Origin: an uncultured Paracoccaceae bacterium
Lineage (GTDB): Bacteria > Pseudomonadota > Alphaproteobacteria > Rhodobacterales > Rhodobacteraceae
Reading direction: 5' to 3'
DNA: 64,000 nt
NCBI GenBank assembly: GCA_947497065.1
Contig: CANMEQ010000001.1
Location: 262,208 to 326,207, forward strand
The notes under the pieces were generated by a model. The model did no database searches, was not told the DNA's origin, and saw only the letters and a program-made list of their open reading frames with translations. Shown piece by piece: positions 7,862-16,345 of the stretch. Position numbers and translations under genes: made by a program. How positions within the stretch are numbered: the first letter of the stretch is position 1; each line of letters begins with the position of its first letter.

Positions 7862-7949
7862 GATGTGTGGGCCCTTAACAATGTGTTGTCGTTATGTAGG
7901 GGGTGGCGCTGCATTGCACAATGAAACGGCACATAAATCAGGTGTTTGT

Positions 7950-8852
7950 TTACATGGCGCCCGCAATTTGAGCAGCCAAGCGGGCATTGTTGCGCACGAG
8001 GGCAATGTTTGCAGTGAGTGAGGCCCCGTTCGTCAGCTCGAAAATGCGGCCCAGCAAGAAGGGGGTGACGGATTTTGCGGCGATGCCTTGGGCATCCGCT
8101 TCGGAGAGGGCTTGGCCGATGATCGGGGCCAGTGTCTCTGCGGGGATTTGCGCGTCGGACGGGATGGGGTTGGCGACCAGTTGCCCACCGGGCAGCCCCA
8201 TGAGGCCCCGCATTTTATGAGCGTCTGCGATGTCGGCCGCGCTGTCCATGCGCAAGGGCGCGGGCAGGGGCGAGGTGGCAGACCAGAAGGCGGGCAGGCT
8301 GTCTTGGCCGTAGGCGATGACGGGCACTCCGTTTGTCTCAAGGACTTCGTAGGTTTTTTCCAGATCAAGGATCGCTTTGGCGCCCGCGGCCACAACGGTG
8401 ACAGGGGTTTGGGCCAGCTCATTGAGGTCGGCGGAGATATCGAAGGTCGTTTCGGCCCCTTTGTGCACGCCGCCGATGCCGCCTGTGGCAAAGACATGGA
8501 TGCCCGCAAGATGGGCCGCGATCATGGTGGCAGCCACTGTGGTGGCGCCTGTGCCGCCGGTGGCGATACAGGCCGCGATGTCCGCACGGCTGAGTTTTGC
8601 GACGTTTTGCGCTTGGGCCAAGCTGTCCAGTTCCGCATCGGTCAGGCCGATGTGCAGGGTGCCGTTCATGACGGCGATGGTGGCGGGGGTCGCGCCAGCC
8701 TCGCGCACGTCTGCCTCGACGAGGCGCGCGGTTTCCACGTTTTGCGGGTAGGGCATGCCGTGGGTGATGATGGTGCTTTCCAGTGCGACGATGGGGTTGC
8801 CCGCATCAAGAGCGGCTTGCACATCGGGGGCATAGGTCATTGGGATCGTCAT
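7950..8852 (-). CDS. psuG: Pseudouridine-5'-phosphate glycosidase
   Basis: 300 residues. It reversibly cleaves the C-C glycosidic bond of pseudouridine 5'-phosphate to uracil and ribose 5-phosphate. Family residues are in place: Glu25 in VALESTIITHG, Lys159 in GAKAILDLEKT (the Schiff-base lysine), the glycine-rich ATGGIGGVHKGAETTFD block and C-terminal NNARLAAQIA. The start at 8852 overlaps the psuK stop by four bases (ATGA), and an upstream frame extension merely shadows psuK. With psuK it forms the two-gene pathway for salvaging pseudouridine from RNA turnover. No dedicated nucleoside transporter is adjacent. Confidence 0.95.
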   Translation of the reverse strand: MTIPMTYAPDVQAALDAGNPIVALESTIITHGMPYPQNVETARLVEADVREAGATPATIAVMNGTLHIGLTDAELDSLAQAQNVAKLSRADIAACIATGGTGATTVAATMIAAHLAGIHVFATGGIGGVHKGAETTFDISADLNELAQTPVTVVAAGAKAILDLEKTYEVLETNGVPVIAYGQDSLPAFWSATSPLPAPLRMDSAADIADAHKMRGLMGLPGGQLVANPIPSDAQIPAETLAPIIGQALSEADAQGIAAKSVTPFLLGRIFELTNGASLTANIALVRNNARLAAQIAGAM

Positions 8853-9754
8853 GAGGGGGTCTCTCCGGAAACATAGGTGGCGGCGGCGGTCAACGCGCGT
8901 TCTAGTGCGGGTTGAGGCGCCATGCCTTGGATTTCTGATGCAATATGGGCGGCCATGAAGGTGTCGCCTGCGCCGGTGACGCGGGTGACCAGAACCTCTG
9001 GTGGCTGTGCGCTGCGCAATGTGTCGCCGCAGCATTCGGCGGCCATGTTGCCGCCATCGGTGACCAGCACGCGGTGCACGCCGCGCTTGACAAGGGCGCG
9101 CGCGCCCTCGACGGCGGTGTCGAAGGAGGTTTGGCACAACAGGCCTGCCTCTTCGAGGTTCACGTAGAGCGTGGCTGAGGGGTGGCCCACCAGGGCCAGC
9201 AAGCGTTCGGCCTTGCCCGGTGAGGCGGGGGCCACGCGCAGGTCTGCGTTTGTGAAAAGGGGCGATTTGGCGATATCAGCCAACAGATCGCGGGTCAGGT
9301 TGCCGTCAAGCGCGATAAGGCCTGCCCAAGGGGTGGTTTCATCGCCCAGTGCGCCGTCCGACAGCGGGCGCAGGATTTTGGTGCCGGCTTGTTCCAGCGA
9401 ATGGGCGTCGGCAATGGCTGCGATCAGGCCGTTTGCCCCTTCGATGGCCATATAGGTGTCTGTCGGCAGATCCTCGGAGCGGTATAAATGCTGCGTTATC
9501 ATGCCCATACGGTCGGCCTCTTTGACCAAAACATCACCCTGCGGGTCGCGCCCGACGGCGGACAAAAGGGCGGGAGTCAGGCCAAAGTTGATGCAGGTCA
9601 TGGCGATGTTCATAGCAACGCCGCCCGGGATGCGGGTGATATGGCCCGGCACGTCTGATCCGGCGCGCATGTGGCTGGAGGAACGTCCGATAATGTCCCA
9701 CAAGACGGAACCGATACAGAGAATGTCTGGGCGAGGTGTGTTTGGCTGTGTCAT
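8849..9754 (-). CDS. psuK: PfkB-family kinase, pseudouridine kinase
   Basis: 301 residues of ribokinase/PfkB fold. The N-terminal ILCIGSVLWDIIGR and the IPGGVAMNIAMTCINFG sugar-binding block lead to the anion-hole motif VTGAGDTF with catalytic Asp264. The family includes many sugar kinases; coupling to psuG (ATGA overlap) makes pseudouridine kinase (pseudouridine plus ATP to its 5'-phosphate) the best assignment. ATG 9754 was preferred over a TTG at 9793, although its Shine-Dalgarno is weak. The divergent neighbour is the acyltransferase gene at 9903; the 148-bp gap between them must hold both promoters. Confidence 0.88.
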   Translation of the reverse strand: MTQPNTPRPDILCIGSVLWDIIGRSSSHMRAGSDVPGHITRIPGGVAMNIAMTCINFGLTPALLSAVGRDPQGDVLVKEADRMGMITQHLYRSEDLPTDTYMAIEGANGLIAAIADAHSLEQAGTKILRPLSDGALGDETTPWAGLIALDGNLTRDLLADIAKSPLFTNADLRVAPASPGKAERLLALVGHPSATLYVNLEEAGLLCQTSFDTAVEGARALVKRGVHRVLVTDGGNMAAECCGDTLRSAQPPEVLVTRVTGAGDTFMAAHIASEIQGMAPQPALERALTAAATYVSGETPS

Positions 9755-9902
9755 GGGGGAGTGATGGCCCTGTTGTGCGGCAAGGTCAACCAAAGGGCGC
9801 AGGTCTGGAATGCCTTACCGTGAGATGCGTTGCTTTGGTTCGGGTTTAGGACTATTAATATTTGTGAACGTTGTTCAATAATTGGAATTTGGAAGGTTTG
9901 CG

Positions 9903-10577
9903 ATGAAACGGATGTTGGATAAAACACTTGGGCGCTGGTTGCGCCATATGTTTTTTGTATTGGTGCGGACCTATTATGCGTTGTTCTACAATGTGGGGGT
10001 TTCTGGCAAACATCTGTTGCAGGCGCAGCCCGGCACGTTGATTTTGGCCACGCATGTGAGCCGCCATGACGGACCGTTGATTTCCGCCATGCTTTATTCG
10101 ACGGCGCGGGTCCGCCCAACGGTGCATTACGATGAATATCATCATCCCGCACAATGGTTTCCGCTTTACGTGGCGGGGGCTATTCCGATGTCGTCGCCAA
10201 AGAGCTGGGCCACAGAACGGCGTGCGGCGCGCACGGTCGAGACATTGGGGATCATCCAAAAGGTGCTGAATAACGGCAATTCGGTTTTGGTGTTTCCGGC
10301 GGGAAAGGTGCGCCGACAACCGGAAGAAATCGTGGCCCCACATCTAAAAGGGGTTCAGGAAATTTTGCGCGCGCGTCCTGAGACGCCGGTGATGCTGCTG
10401 CGCACGCAAGGATTGGGCAGGTTCCAAGAGGCCAGCTATGATCTGTTTTGGAGCTTTCTGGGCCGCAAAAAGGGCCGACGCCACGTCCAGATGAACCTTA
10501 CGCCAGTGACAGATTTGGATCCGTCCATGGAATTGGCCGCGTTTAATGCCCGGCTTGAGGAGATGCTGAACAGCTAG
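9903..10577 (+). CDS. Lysophospholipid acyltransferase family protein (PlsC-like)
   Basis: 224 residues with the acyltransferase HX4D box (His51...Asp56, THVSRHDGP) and the downstream FPAGKVR block that corresponds to FPEGTRS in PlsC. The N-terminus has a hydrophobic, membrane-associating helix (residues 11-30). It would transfer an acyl chain to a lysophospholipid or related acceptor at the cytoplasmic membrane. The Glu of FPEG is replaced by Ala, so acceptor handling may differ from canonical PlsC. ATG 9903 follows GGAAGG at good spacing. Monocistronic, converging on the DUF4198 gene with 12 bp between stops. Confidence 0.82.
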   Translation: MKRMLDKTLGRWLRHMFFVLVRTYYALFYNVGVSGKHLLQAQPGTLILATHVSRHDGPLISAMLYSTARVRPTVHYDEYHHPAQWFPLYVAGAIPMSSPKSWATERRAARTVETLGIIQKVLNNGNSVLVFPAGKVRRQPEEIVAPHLKGVQEILRARPETPVMLLRTQGLGRFQEASYDLFWSFLGRKKGRRHVQMNLTPVTDLDPSMELAAFNARLEEMLNS

Positions 10578-10589
10578 GCCGCGTGGTCG

Positions 10590-11396
10590 CTATTCAGGGA
10601 CTTCAAACGTCAGCGCCGCCCAGAGGGTTTCCCAGACGATATCGGCCTCTTCGGCCAATTCGGGGGAGGGTGCGCGCAGATAGACATGATCGACCAGATA
10701 GCTGTGGCCCGGTTTGACGGGCAGGGTCGCGATGCCCTCGTCATCTGTGCGGTGCAAGGTGATGGTGACGGTCCCGTCGGGGGCCTTTTCAAACAGTTCC
10801 ACCTGACCGTCTGATTTCAGGTCATCGAGGAGATAGAGCTGCACGCGCATGCCATCTGATAGGTCATCGGTGTAGGGATTGTCGAGGGCCACATATTCAA
10901 CGGCCAGTCCTGTGCGGTAATCGCGGCCTGTGGAATGGCCCACGCCCACCAAAGTTTTGGCAAAACGCCAATAGCCTTCATCGAAATCCTCGCGCGGCAA
11001 GTTGCGTGCGTCGTGCCGGGCTTCGATGTCTTCAAAGGCTTTGTGATCGGCAAAGGCGAGGAATTTCTCCCACTCGGCATAGCCCACAGTGGCCATGCGC
11101 GATTGGTAGCTGATGATGTTCAACCCTTCGGTCAGGGGCGGCGTGTCGAGGGCAGGGGTCGCGCCAAGGCGGTTTTCGACGTTTGCCTGTCGCAGACCCG
11201 CCGCGATCGAGAACCTTGTGAAACGTTGTGGGAGGTAAGAAATTTCAGCGCCATCAAAGTTTTGTCCGTTGACAAGCGCCCCCTGAACCGTAGCTTCGGG
11301 GCTGATTTGATAGTCGAGGGGCTCTATCCAAAATTCATGGGATGATGCGGGTAGGGCGAAAGCGACAGATGTAAAAAGGGCGGCAAGAATGCGCAT
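10590..11396 (-). CDS. Exported DUF4198 protein
   Basis: 268 residues. A signal peptide (MRILAALFTSVAFALPASS) is followed directly by the HEFWIEP motif that marks DUF4198 (NikM/CbtA-like nickel- and cobalt-associated periplasmic proteins). The C-terminal half (LPVKPGHSYLVDHVYLRAP) has the beta-sandwich repeats of the family. A metal-related periplasmic role is likely by family and by the HupE neighbour. Its start codon lies inside the possible N-terminal coding region of that divergent gene, leaving almost no intergenic DNA. Confidence 0.82.
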   Translation of the reverse strand: MRILAALFTSVAFALPASSHEFWIEPLDYQISPEATVQGALVNGQNFDGAEISYLPQRFTRFSIAAGLRQANVENRLGATPALDTPPLTEGLNIISYQSRMATVGYAEWEKFLAFADHKAFEDIEARHDARNLPREDFDEGYWRFAKTLVGVGHSTGRDYRTGLAVEYVALDNPYTDDLSDGMRVQLYLLDDLKSDGQVELFEKAPDGTVTITLHRTDDEGIATLPVKPGHSYLVDHVYLRAPSPELAEEADIVWETLWAALTFEVPE

Positions 11397-11409
11397 CGTG
11401 AACTCCGGT

Positions 11410-12741
11410 ATGTTTGGACTAAAGGTGACACTCGGATGGATGGTGTCAATGGCTGCTTTGATCTGGCTCACGCTTGCGTCAACAGCGGCCGCGCATGAGG
11501 TACTGCCAACAATCGGCGACATGGAGGTCGTGGACGGGCAGATCACGTTCAGTTTGAACGGCAACTTTGAAAGCATTGTGGCCGGTATTGATTTGGACGG
11601 TCTGGAAGACACCGAAGCGGCACCAGAGGCCGAAGTGTACGACGCGTTGCGGGCTTTGCCGTCTGACGCATTTGCACAGCAATTCCGCGAGGATTGGGCG
11701 CAAATTTCTGGTGAGATCCAGGTTTTGGTCGATGGGGCTCCCGTTGATTTGATGCTGACGTCTGTAGATGTGCCTGCGGTGGGTGATGTTGAGGTTGTGC
11801 GCCAGTCTACGATCACATTTGCCGGTGACATTGCGGCGGATGCCGAAACCGTTCAGATCGATTGGCCCGCCGAATATGGTGTTTTGGTGTTGCGCCAGAT
11901 GGGCGTTGACGCGGGATGGGATGGGTATCTCTCTGGCGGTGGCCTGTCTGAGGAGGTGTCTTTGCAAGGTGGGGACGCCATGACCGGCGCCGAGGCGTTC
12001 GTGCGGTTTATTCCTGTGGGCGTCGAGCACATTGTTCCGCTGGGTTTGGACCATATTCTGTTCGTTTTGGGCCTGTTCTTCCTCAGCTCGCGGATGCGTC
12101 CGTTGTTGTGGCAAGTGACGGCATTTACAGCCGCGCATACGGTGACATTGGCCTTGGCGACCCTCGGGTATGTGAACATCCCCGATGAATACATGTGGAT
12201 TGTCGAGAGCATTATCGCTGCATCTATCGTCTACATCGCGGTGGAAAACATCTTTACGGATGGTTTGAACCCGTGGCGGCCAGCGATCATTTTTGCTTTC
12301 GGCTTGTTGCACGGTTTGGGCTTTGCCTCGGTTCTGGGGGCATACGGCCTGCCCGATGGTGCGGTTTTGCCAGCGTTGCTGGGGTTCAACATCGGCGTCG
12401 AGCTGGGGCAGCTGCTGTGTATTGCCGTGGCATTCATCGTCGTGGTGAGCGCGATCCGGTTGAGCGAGGATGGCCAGAAAAACCCAATGGCGGCAGCGAT
12501 TTACATGGCCGTTGCGATTGTTGTTGTGCCTGTGGCGATGATCCCCGTGTCGGCCATGGGGCCAGACGCTGTAGAGGCCTACCTGCCGCTGTTGTTCATG
12601 GTCGCAGCGCTGAGCGGTTTGTGTGCAGCGTCTTGCGCGGTCGAGCGGTTTGAAACCTACCGCCATATGGTTGCTATGCCTGCAAGCATCGCGATCGCCC
12701 TGATTGGTGCATATTGGGTCGTGGAGCGTGTTTTCCTCTGA
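11410..12741 (+). CDS. HupE/UreJ family membrane protein with periplasmic domain
   Basis: 443 residues from ATG 11410. Domain order: signal peptide (cleavage after AAAA near 28), a periplasmic beta domain to about residue 195, then a six-to-seven-helix HupE/UreJ core. The core carries the metal motif H-x5-GLDH (GVEHIVPLGLDHILFVLG), AAHTVTLALAT and LLHGLGFASVLG. HupE/UreJ proteins carry nickel or related metals for hydrogenase or urease; no such enzyme is encoded here, and the extended form with an N-terminal domain has no assigned substrate. Start choice is open: 11389, 11410 and 11440 are in frame, and AAAGGTG precedes 11440. Paired head to head with DUF4198. Confidence 0.82.
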   Translation: MFGLKVTLGWMVSMAALIWLTLASTAAAHEVLPTIGDMEVVDGQITFSLNGNFESIVAGIDLDGLEDTEAAPEAEVYDALRALPSDAFAQQFREDWAQISGEIQVLVDGAPVDLMLTSVDVPAVGDVEVVRQSTITFAGDIAADAETVQIDWPAEYGVLVLRQMGVDAGWDGYLSGGGLSEEVSLQGGDAMTGAEAFVRFIPVGVEHIVPLGLDHILFVLGLFFLSSRMRPLLWQVTAFTAAHTVTLALATLGYVNIPDEYMWIVESIIAASIVYIAVENIFTDGLNPWRPAIIFAFGLLHGLGFASVLGAYGLPDGAVLPALLGFNIGVELGQLLCIAVAFIVVVSAIRLSEDGQKNPMAAAIYMAVAIVVVPVAMIPVSAMGPDAVEAYLPLLFMVAALSGLCAASCAVERFETYRHMVAMPASIAIALIGAYWVVERVFL

Positions 12742-12846
12742 AACTAAAAGTTTAGAAACTACGGCTGTTTTTCGTAAATGCGTCGTAACCACTTCTTAGT
12801 GACTTGAAGGATAGGTCAAATCATCAAAGCGAAAAGCGGATGTATT

Positions 12847-13965
12847 ATGACCGATGTAATCAAGTTACTCACGACCTTTATTGACTCAGTTGCCTTCCTC
12901 ATGGCGCTGGTTTTAACGCTTAGCCTTATTCACCGCGGGGGTCGCGATAAGTTAATCAACAAGGCTATTATGGGAGGGATTTTTTCAGTCGCGATCATTC
13001 TCACGATGTCAGACCCGATCACACTGCCGAAAAGTAGTGGCATATTTGATATGCGGTCCTTGTTGGTTGGCACAGCGGCTGGTCTTTTGGGGCCTGTCGT
13101 TGGGTTTGTGGCATTTGCAACCGCTGCGGTCTACAGGACGATTATTGCAGGTCCAGGGCTGACAGCTGGGCTTGTTGGGATCGCCGTTTCCTTTGGTGCA
13201 GGGCTCTTTTGGTACTACGCGATCCGTGAGCGCGAGGCGGCGGCTTGGAAAAAATCTATCATGCTGGGGGGGCTGCTTTCATTGCAGGTCTTCGCTATAT
13301 TCTTCACTCCGCAGGCTTTGTGGGGTACGCTGTTCTCGAACTTGGCGCCTTATATGGTCGTGTCCAGCGTTTTTGGCGCGCTGATCATCAACCATTTGCT
13401 GTCGGGCGAATTGTCGTTTCTTTCGGAGGCTAAGGCTTCGAAGATTGATGCGAATACAGATCACTTGACCGGGCTGTTGAACCGTCGTGGACTCGATCTG
13501 GTGTATCCTGAAATGATGAAAGGTAATCGGAAATCAAAAGGGCAGGCGGTGCTCTATTTTGATATCGACCGGTTCAAAGTTACCAATGACAGTTATGGGC
13601 ATGCGGTCGGTGATGAAGTTCTTCGCCATGTGGTCAACCATGTTGCCGCCAGTCTGCGTCAAAAAGATACGTTTGTGCGACTGGGCGGAGATGAGTTTGT
13701 CGTTATCTTGCCAGATATTGATGCCGAAGAAGCGCATTCTATTGGTGAACGCTGTCGTGCGATCGTTGCAGAGTCCGGGTTTGAGATGGATTGTAAAGTT
13801 TTGCCCCTGACCATCAGTGTCGGTGCTGTCTGGTCGCGCCAGCCCGCGGGGATCGACCGGATGCTGCAATTCGCCGATAAAGCTCTGTATAGAGCCAAAA
13901 ACCTAGGTCGGAACGCGGTTGTATTTTCGTCCGATGAAAACGCCGAAGCGTTGCTTGCTTCATAA
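12847..13965 (+). CDS. Membrane-bound diguanylate cyclase (5TM-LytS-type sensor plus GGDEF)
   Basis: 372 residues. Residues 1-190 form five or six transmembrane helices resembling the 5TMR-LYT sensor; residues 205-360 are a GGDEF domain. The signature RLGGDEF is intact (GGDEF at 280-284), as are DHLTGLLNRRG and FDIDRFKVTND, so it should make cyclic di-GMP. An inhibitory I-site RQKD (271-274) sits exactly five residues before GGDEF, predicting product feedback. No EAL domain is attached. Monocistronic, with a hairpin just after the stop. In Roseobacter relatives such enzymes affect motility and attachment; the signal sensed is unknown. Confidence 0.92.
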   Translation: MTDVIKLLTTFIDSVAFLMALVLTLSLIHRGGRDKLINKAIMGGIFSVAIILTMSDPITLPKSSGIFDMRSLLVGTAAGLLGPVVGFVAFATAAVYRTIIAGPGLTAGLVGIAVSFGAGLFWYYAIREREAAAWKKSIMLGGLLSLQVFAIFFTPQALWGTLFSNLAPYMVVSSVFGALIINHLLSGELSFLSEAKASKIDANTDHLTGLLNRRGLDLVYPEMMKGNRKSKGQAVLYFDIDRFKVTNDSYGHAVGDEVLRHVVNHVAASLRQKDTFVRLGGDEFVVILPDIDAEEAHSIGERCRAIVAESGFEMDCKVLPLTISVGAVWSRQPAGIDRMLQFADKALYRAKNLGRNAVVFSSDENAEALLAS

Positions 13966-13967
13966 AG

Positions 13968-14007
13968 GGTTCACTTCGGTGACCTGCGTATCGCAGGTCG
14001 GTGAACC
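13968..14007 (+). terminator. Hairpin after the diguanylate cyclase gene
   Basis: Outer arms GGTTCAC (13968-13974) and GTGAACC (14001-14007), inner arms GACCTGCG and CGCAGGTC with a TAT loop. No T-run follows, so it may be an mRNA-end stabiliser or a Rho-assisted terminator rather than a classical intrinsic one. Confidence 0.5.
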
Positions 14008-14056
14008 ATGACCAAACGTAGCGCAGTATAGCACCGAAAATCAGATGAGAAATCAC

Positions 14057-14085
14057 TTGCCCTCCAGAGCATAGGCTCCTATACG
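14057..14085 (+). promoter_or_regulatory. Candidate rpsB promoter
   Basis: TTGCCC (14057-14062), 17-bp spacer, TATACG (14080-14085); each hexamer matches 4 of 6 consensus bases. Transcription would start near 14092, giving a leader of about 120 nt. Confidence 0.45.
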
Positions 14086-14102
14086 CGCGCTACGAAATCC
14101 CC

Positions 14103-14184
14103 AGACGGGGGCGGGTTATTTGGGGAGACATCCCAAAGCATCCACCGGTTGGAGGCATAGCTATGCACTCTGATACCTCCGTCT
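14103..14184 (+). promoter_or_regulatory. rpsB: Structured rpsB mRNA leader
   Basis: AGACGG (14103-14108) pairs with CCGTCT (14179-14184), enclosing hairpin TTTGGGG/TCCCAAA (14119-14137) and the palindrome GCATAGCTATGC (14155-14166). In E. coli the rpsB leader is the target of S2 autogenous control; a comparable role is inferred here from position and fold, not from sequence identity. Confidence 0.45.
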
Positions 14185-14212
14185 AAGGCATGAAACCGGA
14201 AAGGAAACGACC

Positions 14213-14992
14213 ATGGCTCTTCCAGAGTTTACCATGCGCCAGCTGCTTGAGGCAGGCGTACACTTCGGCCACCAGACACAGCGCTGGAACCCGAAAATGC
14301 AAGAATTCATCTACGGCGCCCGTAACGGCATCCACATCATGGACCTCACACAGACGGTTCCTATGTTGGACGCAGCGTTGAACGTTGTCCGTGAAACTGT
14401 CGCAAAAGGCGGCCGCGTTTTGTTCGTTGGCACCAAGCGTCAGGCGCAAGCGCCTATCAAAGACGCTGCTGAAAAATCCGCGCAGTTCTACATGAACCAC
14501 CGCTGGTTGGGCGGTACGCTGACAAACTGGCAGACTGTTTCCCAGTCTATCAACCGTTTGAAAGCCATCGACGAAGCGTCTGAGCGTGGCTTTGAGGGCC
14601 TCACTAAGAAAGAGCGTCTTGGCATGGAGCGTGAGCAGGGCAAACTGCAGGCGTCTTTGGGCGGTATCCGTGAAATGGGCGGCGTTCCTGATCTGTTGTT
14701 CGTCATCGACGTCAATAAAGAAGATCTGGCCATCGCAGAAGCGAAGAAACTGGGCATTCCAGTTGTCGCTGTTGTTGATACAAACTGCTCCCCAGCGGGC
14801 GTTGATTACATCATCCCAGGTAACGATGATGCGGCACGTGCGATCGCGTTGTACACAGACTTGGCAGCGCGCGCTGCTTTGGACGGTATGACAGCACAGA
14901 TGGGTGCTGCGGGCATCGATCTTGGCGAGATGGAAGCTTCTGTTGAAGAAGAACTCGCTGCTGAAGCCACCGCTGAAGCTGCTGCTGAATAA
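14213..14992 (+). CDS. rpsB: 30S ribosomal protein S2
   Basis: 259 residues, usual length for the alphaproteobacterial protein. Starts [20 protein letters not shown]; both S2 signatures are evident ([17 protein letters not shown] region and [16 protein letters not shown]), with the [20 protein letters not shown] strand [18 protein letters not shown]. The acidic Ala/Glu-rich tail is typical. AAAGGAAACGACC precedes ATG 14213. Codon bias is strong (high expression). It forms the standard rpsB-tsf operon, with a stable hairpin in the 75-bp intercistronic gap and an intrinsic terminator after tsf. Confidence 0.98.
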   Translation: MALPEFTMRQLLEAGVHFGHQTQRWNPKMQEFIYGARNGIHIMDLTQTVPMLDAALNVVRETVAKGGRVLFVGTKRQAQAPIKDAAEKSAQFYMNHRWLGGTLTNWQTVSQSINRLKAIDEASERGFEGLTKKERLGMEREQGKLQASLGGIREMGGVPDLLFVIDVNKEDLAIAEAKKLGIPVVAVVDTNCSPAGVDYIIPGNDDAARAIALYTDLAARAALDGMTAQMGAAGIDLGEMEASVEEELAAEATAEAAAE

Positions 14993-15015
14993 GACCTTAG
15001 GGTTACATTTCTGAT

Positions 15016-15039
15016 CTGGGCGCGGGAGACCGCGCTCAG
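15016..15039 (+). promoter_or_regulatory. rpsB-tsf intercistronic hairpin with GNRA loop
   Basis: Ten base pairs (CTGGGCGCGG with CCGCGCTCAG, one G-U) closed by GAGA. There is no T-run, so it more likely sets mRNA stability or the S2 to EF-Ts ratio than terminates outright. Confidence 0.55.
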
Positions 15040-15067
15040 CCCACCTTCATTCTTAAGGAGACCAAAG

Positions 15068-15943
15068 ATGGCGATCACTGCTGCATTGGTAAAAGAACTC
15101 CGCGACTCTACAGGCGCGGGCATGATGGATGCGAAAAAAGCGCTGACAGAAACAGCTGGCGACATGGAAGCGGCTGTTGACTGGCTGCGGACCAAAGGTC
15201 TCGCGAAAGCTGCGAAAAAATCCGGCCGTACAGCGGCTGAAGGCCTCGTGGCCGTTGCCGTGTCAGGCGGGAAGGGGATCGCTGTTGAAGTGAACTCCGA
15301 AACTGACTTTGTTGGTAAGAATGCTGACTTCCAAAAAATGGTTGCTGGCATTGCTGATGTTGCGCTGACTGTTTCTGACGTTGATGCGTTGAAAGCGGCT
15401 GACATGGGCGGCAAATCCGTTGAGCAGACTGTGACTGACGCTGTTGCGGTGATCGGCGAGAACATGTCTGTTCGCCGTATGTCTGCGCTCGAAGGCTCCA
15501 CAGTTGTGAGCTATGTTCACAACGCTGCAGCACCTGGCATGGGTAAAATTGGCGTTTTGCTTGCTATGGACGGCGGCGACGAAGCTCTTGGCAAACAGAT
15601 TGCAATGCACATTGCCGCTGTGAACCCGGCTGCCTTGTCTGAAGCGGACATGGATGCATCTGTCGTTGAAAAAGAAAAGCAGGTCCAGATGGACATCGCT
15701 CGCGAATCTGGCAAGCCAGAAGCTGTGATCGAAAAAATGATCGTCGGCCGGATGAAGAAATTCGTCGCAGAAGCTACATTGCTGAACCAATCATTTGTTG
15801 TGAACCCTGATGTAACTGTCGGCCAAGCGGCTGCGGACGCAGGTGCGACAATCACAGGTTTTGCACGTCTTGAAGTGGGCGAAGGCATTGAAGTTGTGAA
15901 AGAAGATTTCGCAGCAGAAGTTGCTAAAGCCGCGCAAGGCTAA
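15068..15943 (+). CDS. tsf: Translation elongation factor Ts
   Basis: 291 residues. EF-Ts is the guanine-nucleotide exchange factor for EF-Tu. The UBA-like N-terminus contains [16 protein letters not shown] (signature 1), followed by [12 protein letters not shown] (signature 2, including the TDFV residues that contact EF-Tu), then the core subdomains and a C-terminal module ending in [27 protein letters not shown] precedes ATG 15068. Second gene of the rpsB operon, ended by the terminator at 15979-16006. Highly expressed codon use matches rpsB. Confidence 0.98.
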   Translation: MAITAALVKELRDSTGAGMMDAKKALTETAGDMEAAVDWLRTKGLAKAAKKSGRTAAEGLVAVAVSGGKGIAVEVNSETDFVGKNADFQKMVAGIADVALTVSDVDALKAADMGGKSVEQTVTDAVAVIGENMSVRRMSALEGSTVVSYVHNAAAPGMGKIGVLLAMDGGDEALGKQIAMHIAAVNPAALSEADMDASVVEKEKQVQMDIARESGKPEAVIEKMIVGRMKKFVAEATLLNQSFVVNPDVTVGQAAADAGATITGFARLEVGEGIEVVKEDFAAEVAKAAQG

Positions 15944-15978
15944 GCGTTCGCGCTTTAGAAAACTGCGATAAGATATTG

Positions 15979-16006
15979 AAAAGCAGCTCTTTTAGGGCTG
16001 CTTTTT
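15979..16006 (+). terminator. Terminator of the rpsB-tsf operon
   Basis: AAAAGCAGC (15979-15987) pairs with GCTGCTTTT (about 15997-16005) around a short loop, and the 3' arm runs into TTTTT. Confidence 0.88.
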
Positions 16007-16041
16007 AAGTTTGGGGCTGTCTTTAGACTTCGTTTACGAAA

Positions 16042-16266
16042 TCGGCCCCGCCCTTGGGGGGCAGGGCCGAACATTGTTCGCATCTCAGGGATAGGATCAT
16101 GCAGAACAAAGTGTGCTGGCCTGAAACGCGCTTAGCACGTACAGACCAGCGTCCGGAAATCCCGGCACGACAGAGCGAGCCTTGTAATCTCAAGGGGTCT
16201 TTGCCGCTGTTCCCAGGCCTTAGGCCACCACTCACGGAACAAGCTAAGGTTGTCACTTCCCTAAGG
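16042..16266 (-). ncRNA. Structured RNA gene, family not assigned
   Basis: No coding frame here is convincing, but the minus strand folds extensively. A closing helix joins CTTAGGGA (16265-16258) to TCCCTGAG (16091-16084), enclosing 182 nt. Inside are TGTTCC.../GGAACA around GGCC-TAA-GGCC, CCTTG/CAAGG, CCGG/CCGG, and a long arm GCTGGTCTG/CAGGCCAGC with ACGTGC-TAA-GCGCGT at its tip. A GC-rich terminator hairpin follows at 16043-16069. Several helices contain G-U pairs that become C-A mismatches on the plus strand, which fixes orientation. Size and closed form recall 6S RNA, but the multi-branched interior does not fit it well, and no tmRNA, RNase P or SRP signature is present. Confidence 0.6.
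16043..16069 (-). terminator. GC-rich terminator hairpin of the structured RNA
   Basis: Eleven base pairs between 16059-16069 and 16043-16053, with one G-U pair (16049/16063) that is only possible on the minus strand. It is followed by ATTTCG, a poor T-run, so termination may be partial. Confidence 0.6.
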
Positions 16267-16345
16267 TAAACAACAGTCAGGGTTTCCGTACTTTTGACCA
16301 AACGTACAAAAACATTTGTTTCTGAGGGGAATTCGTGCGGCCCGA

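Noticed and set aside
11479-12792. Long minus-strand ORF of 437 codons opposite hupE
   Set aside because: Very rich in His, Arg and Gln, typical of an antisense shadow; hupE on the plus strand has membrane helices and family motifs.
16042-16266. tmRNA, RNase P or SRP RNA
   Set aside because: No TpsiC-like GTTCGA arm, tag reading frame, RNase P GAGGAAAGTCC element or SRP GGAAGGAAGC loop found.
16023-16301. Minus-strand ORF of 92 codons over the structured RNA
   Set aside because: No ribosome-binding site, family resemblance or codon bias; it is better explained by RNA helices.
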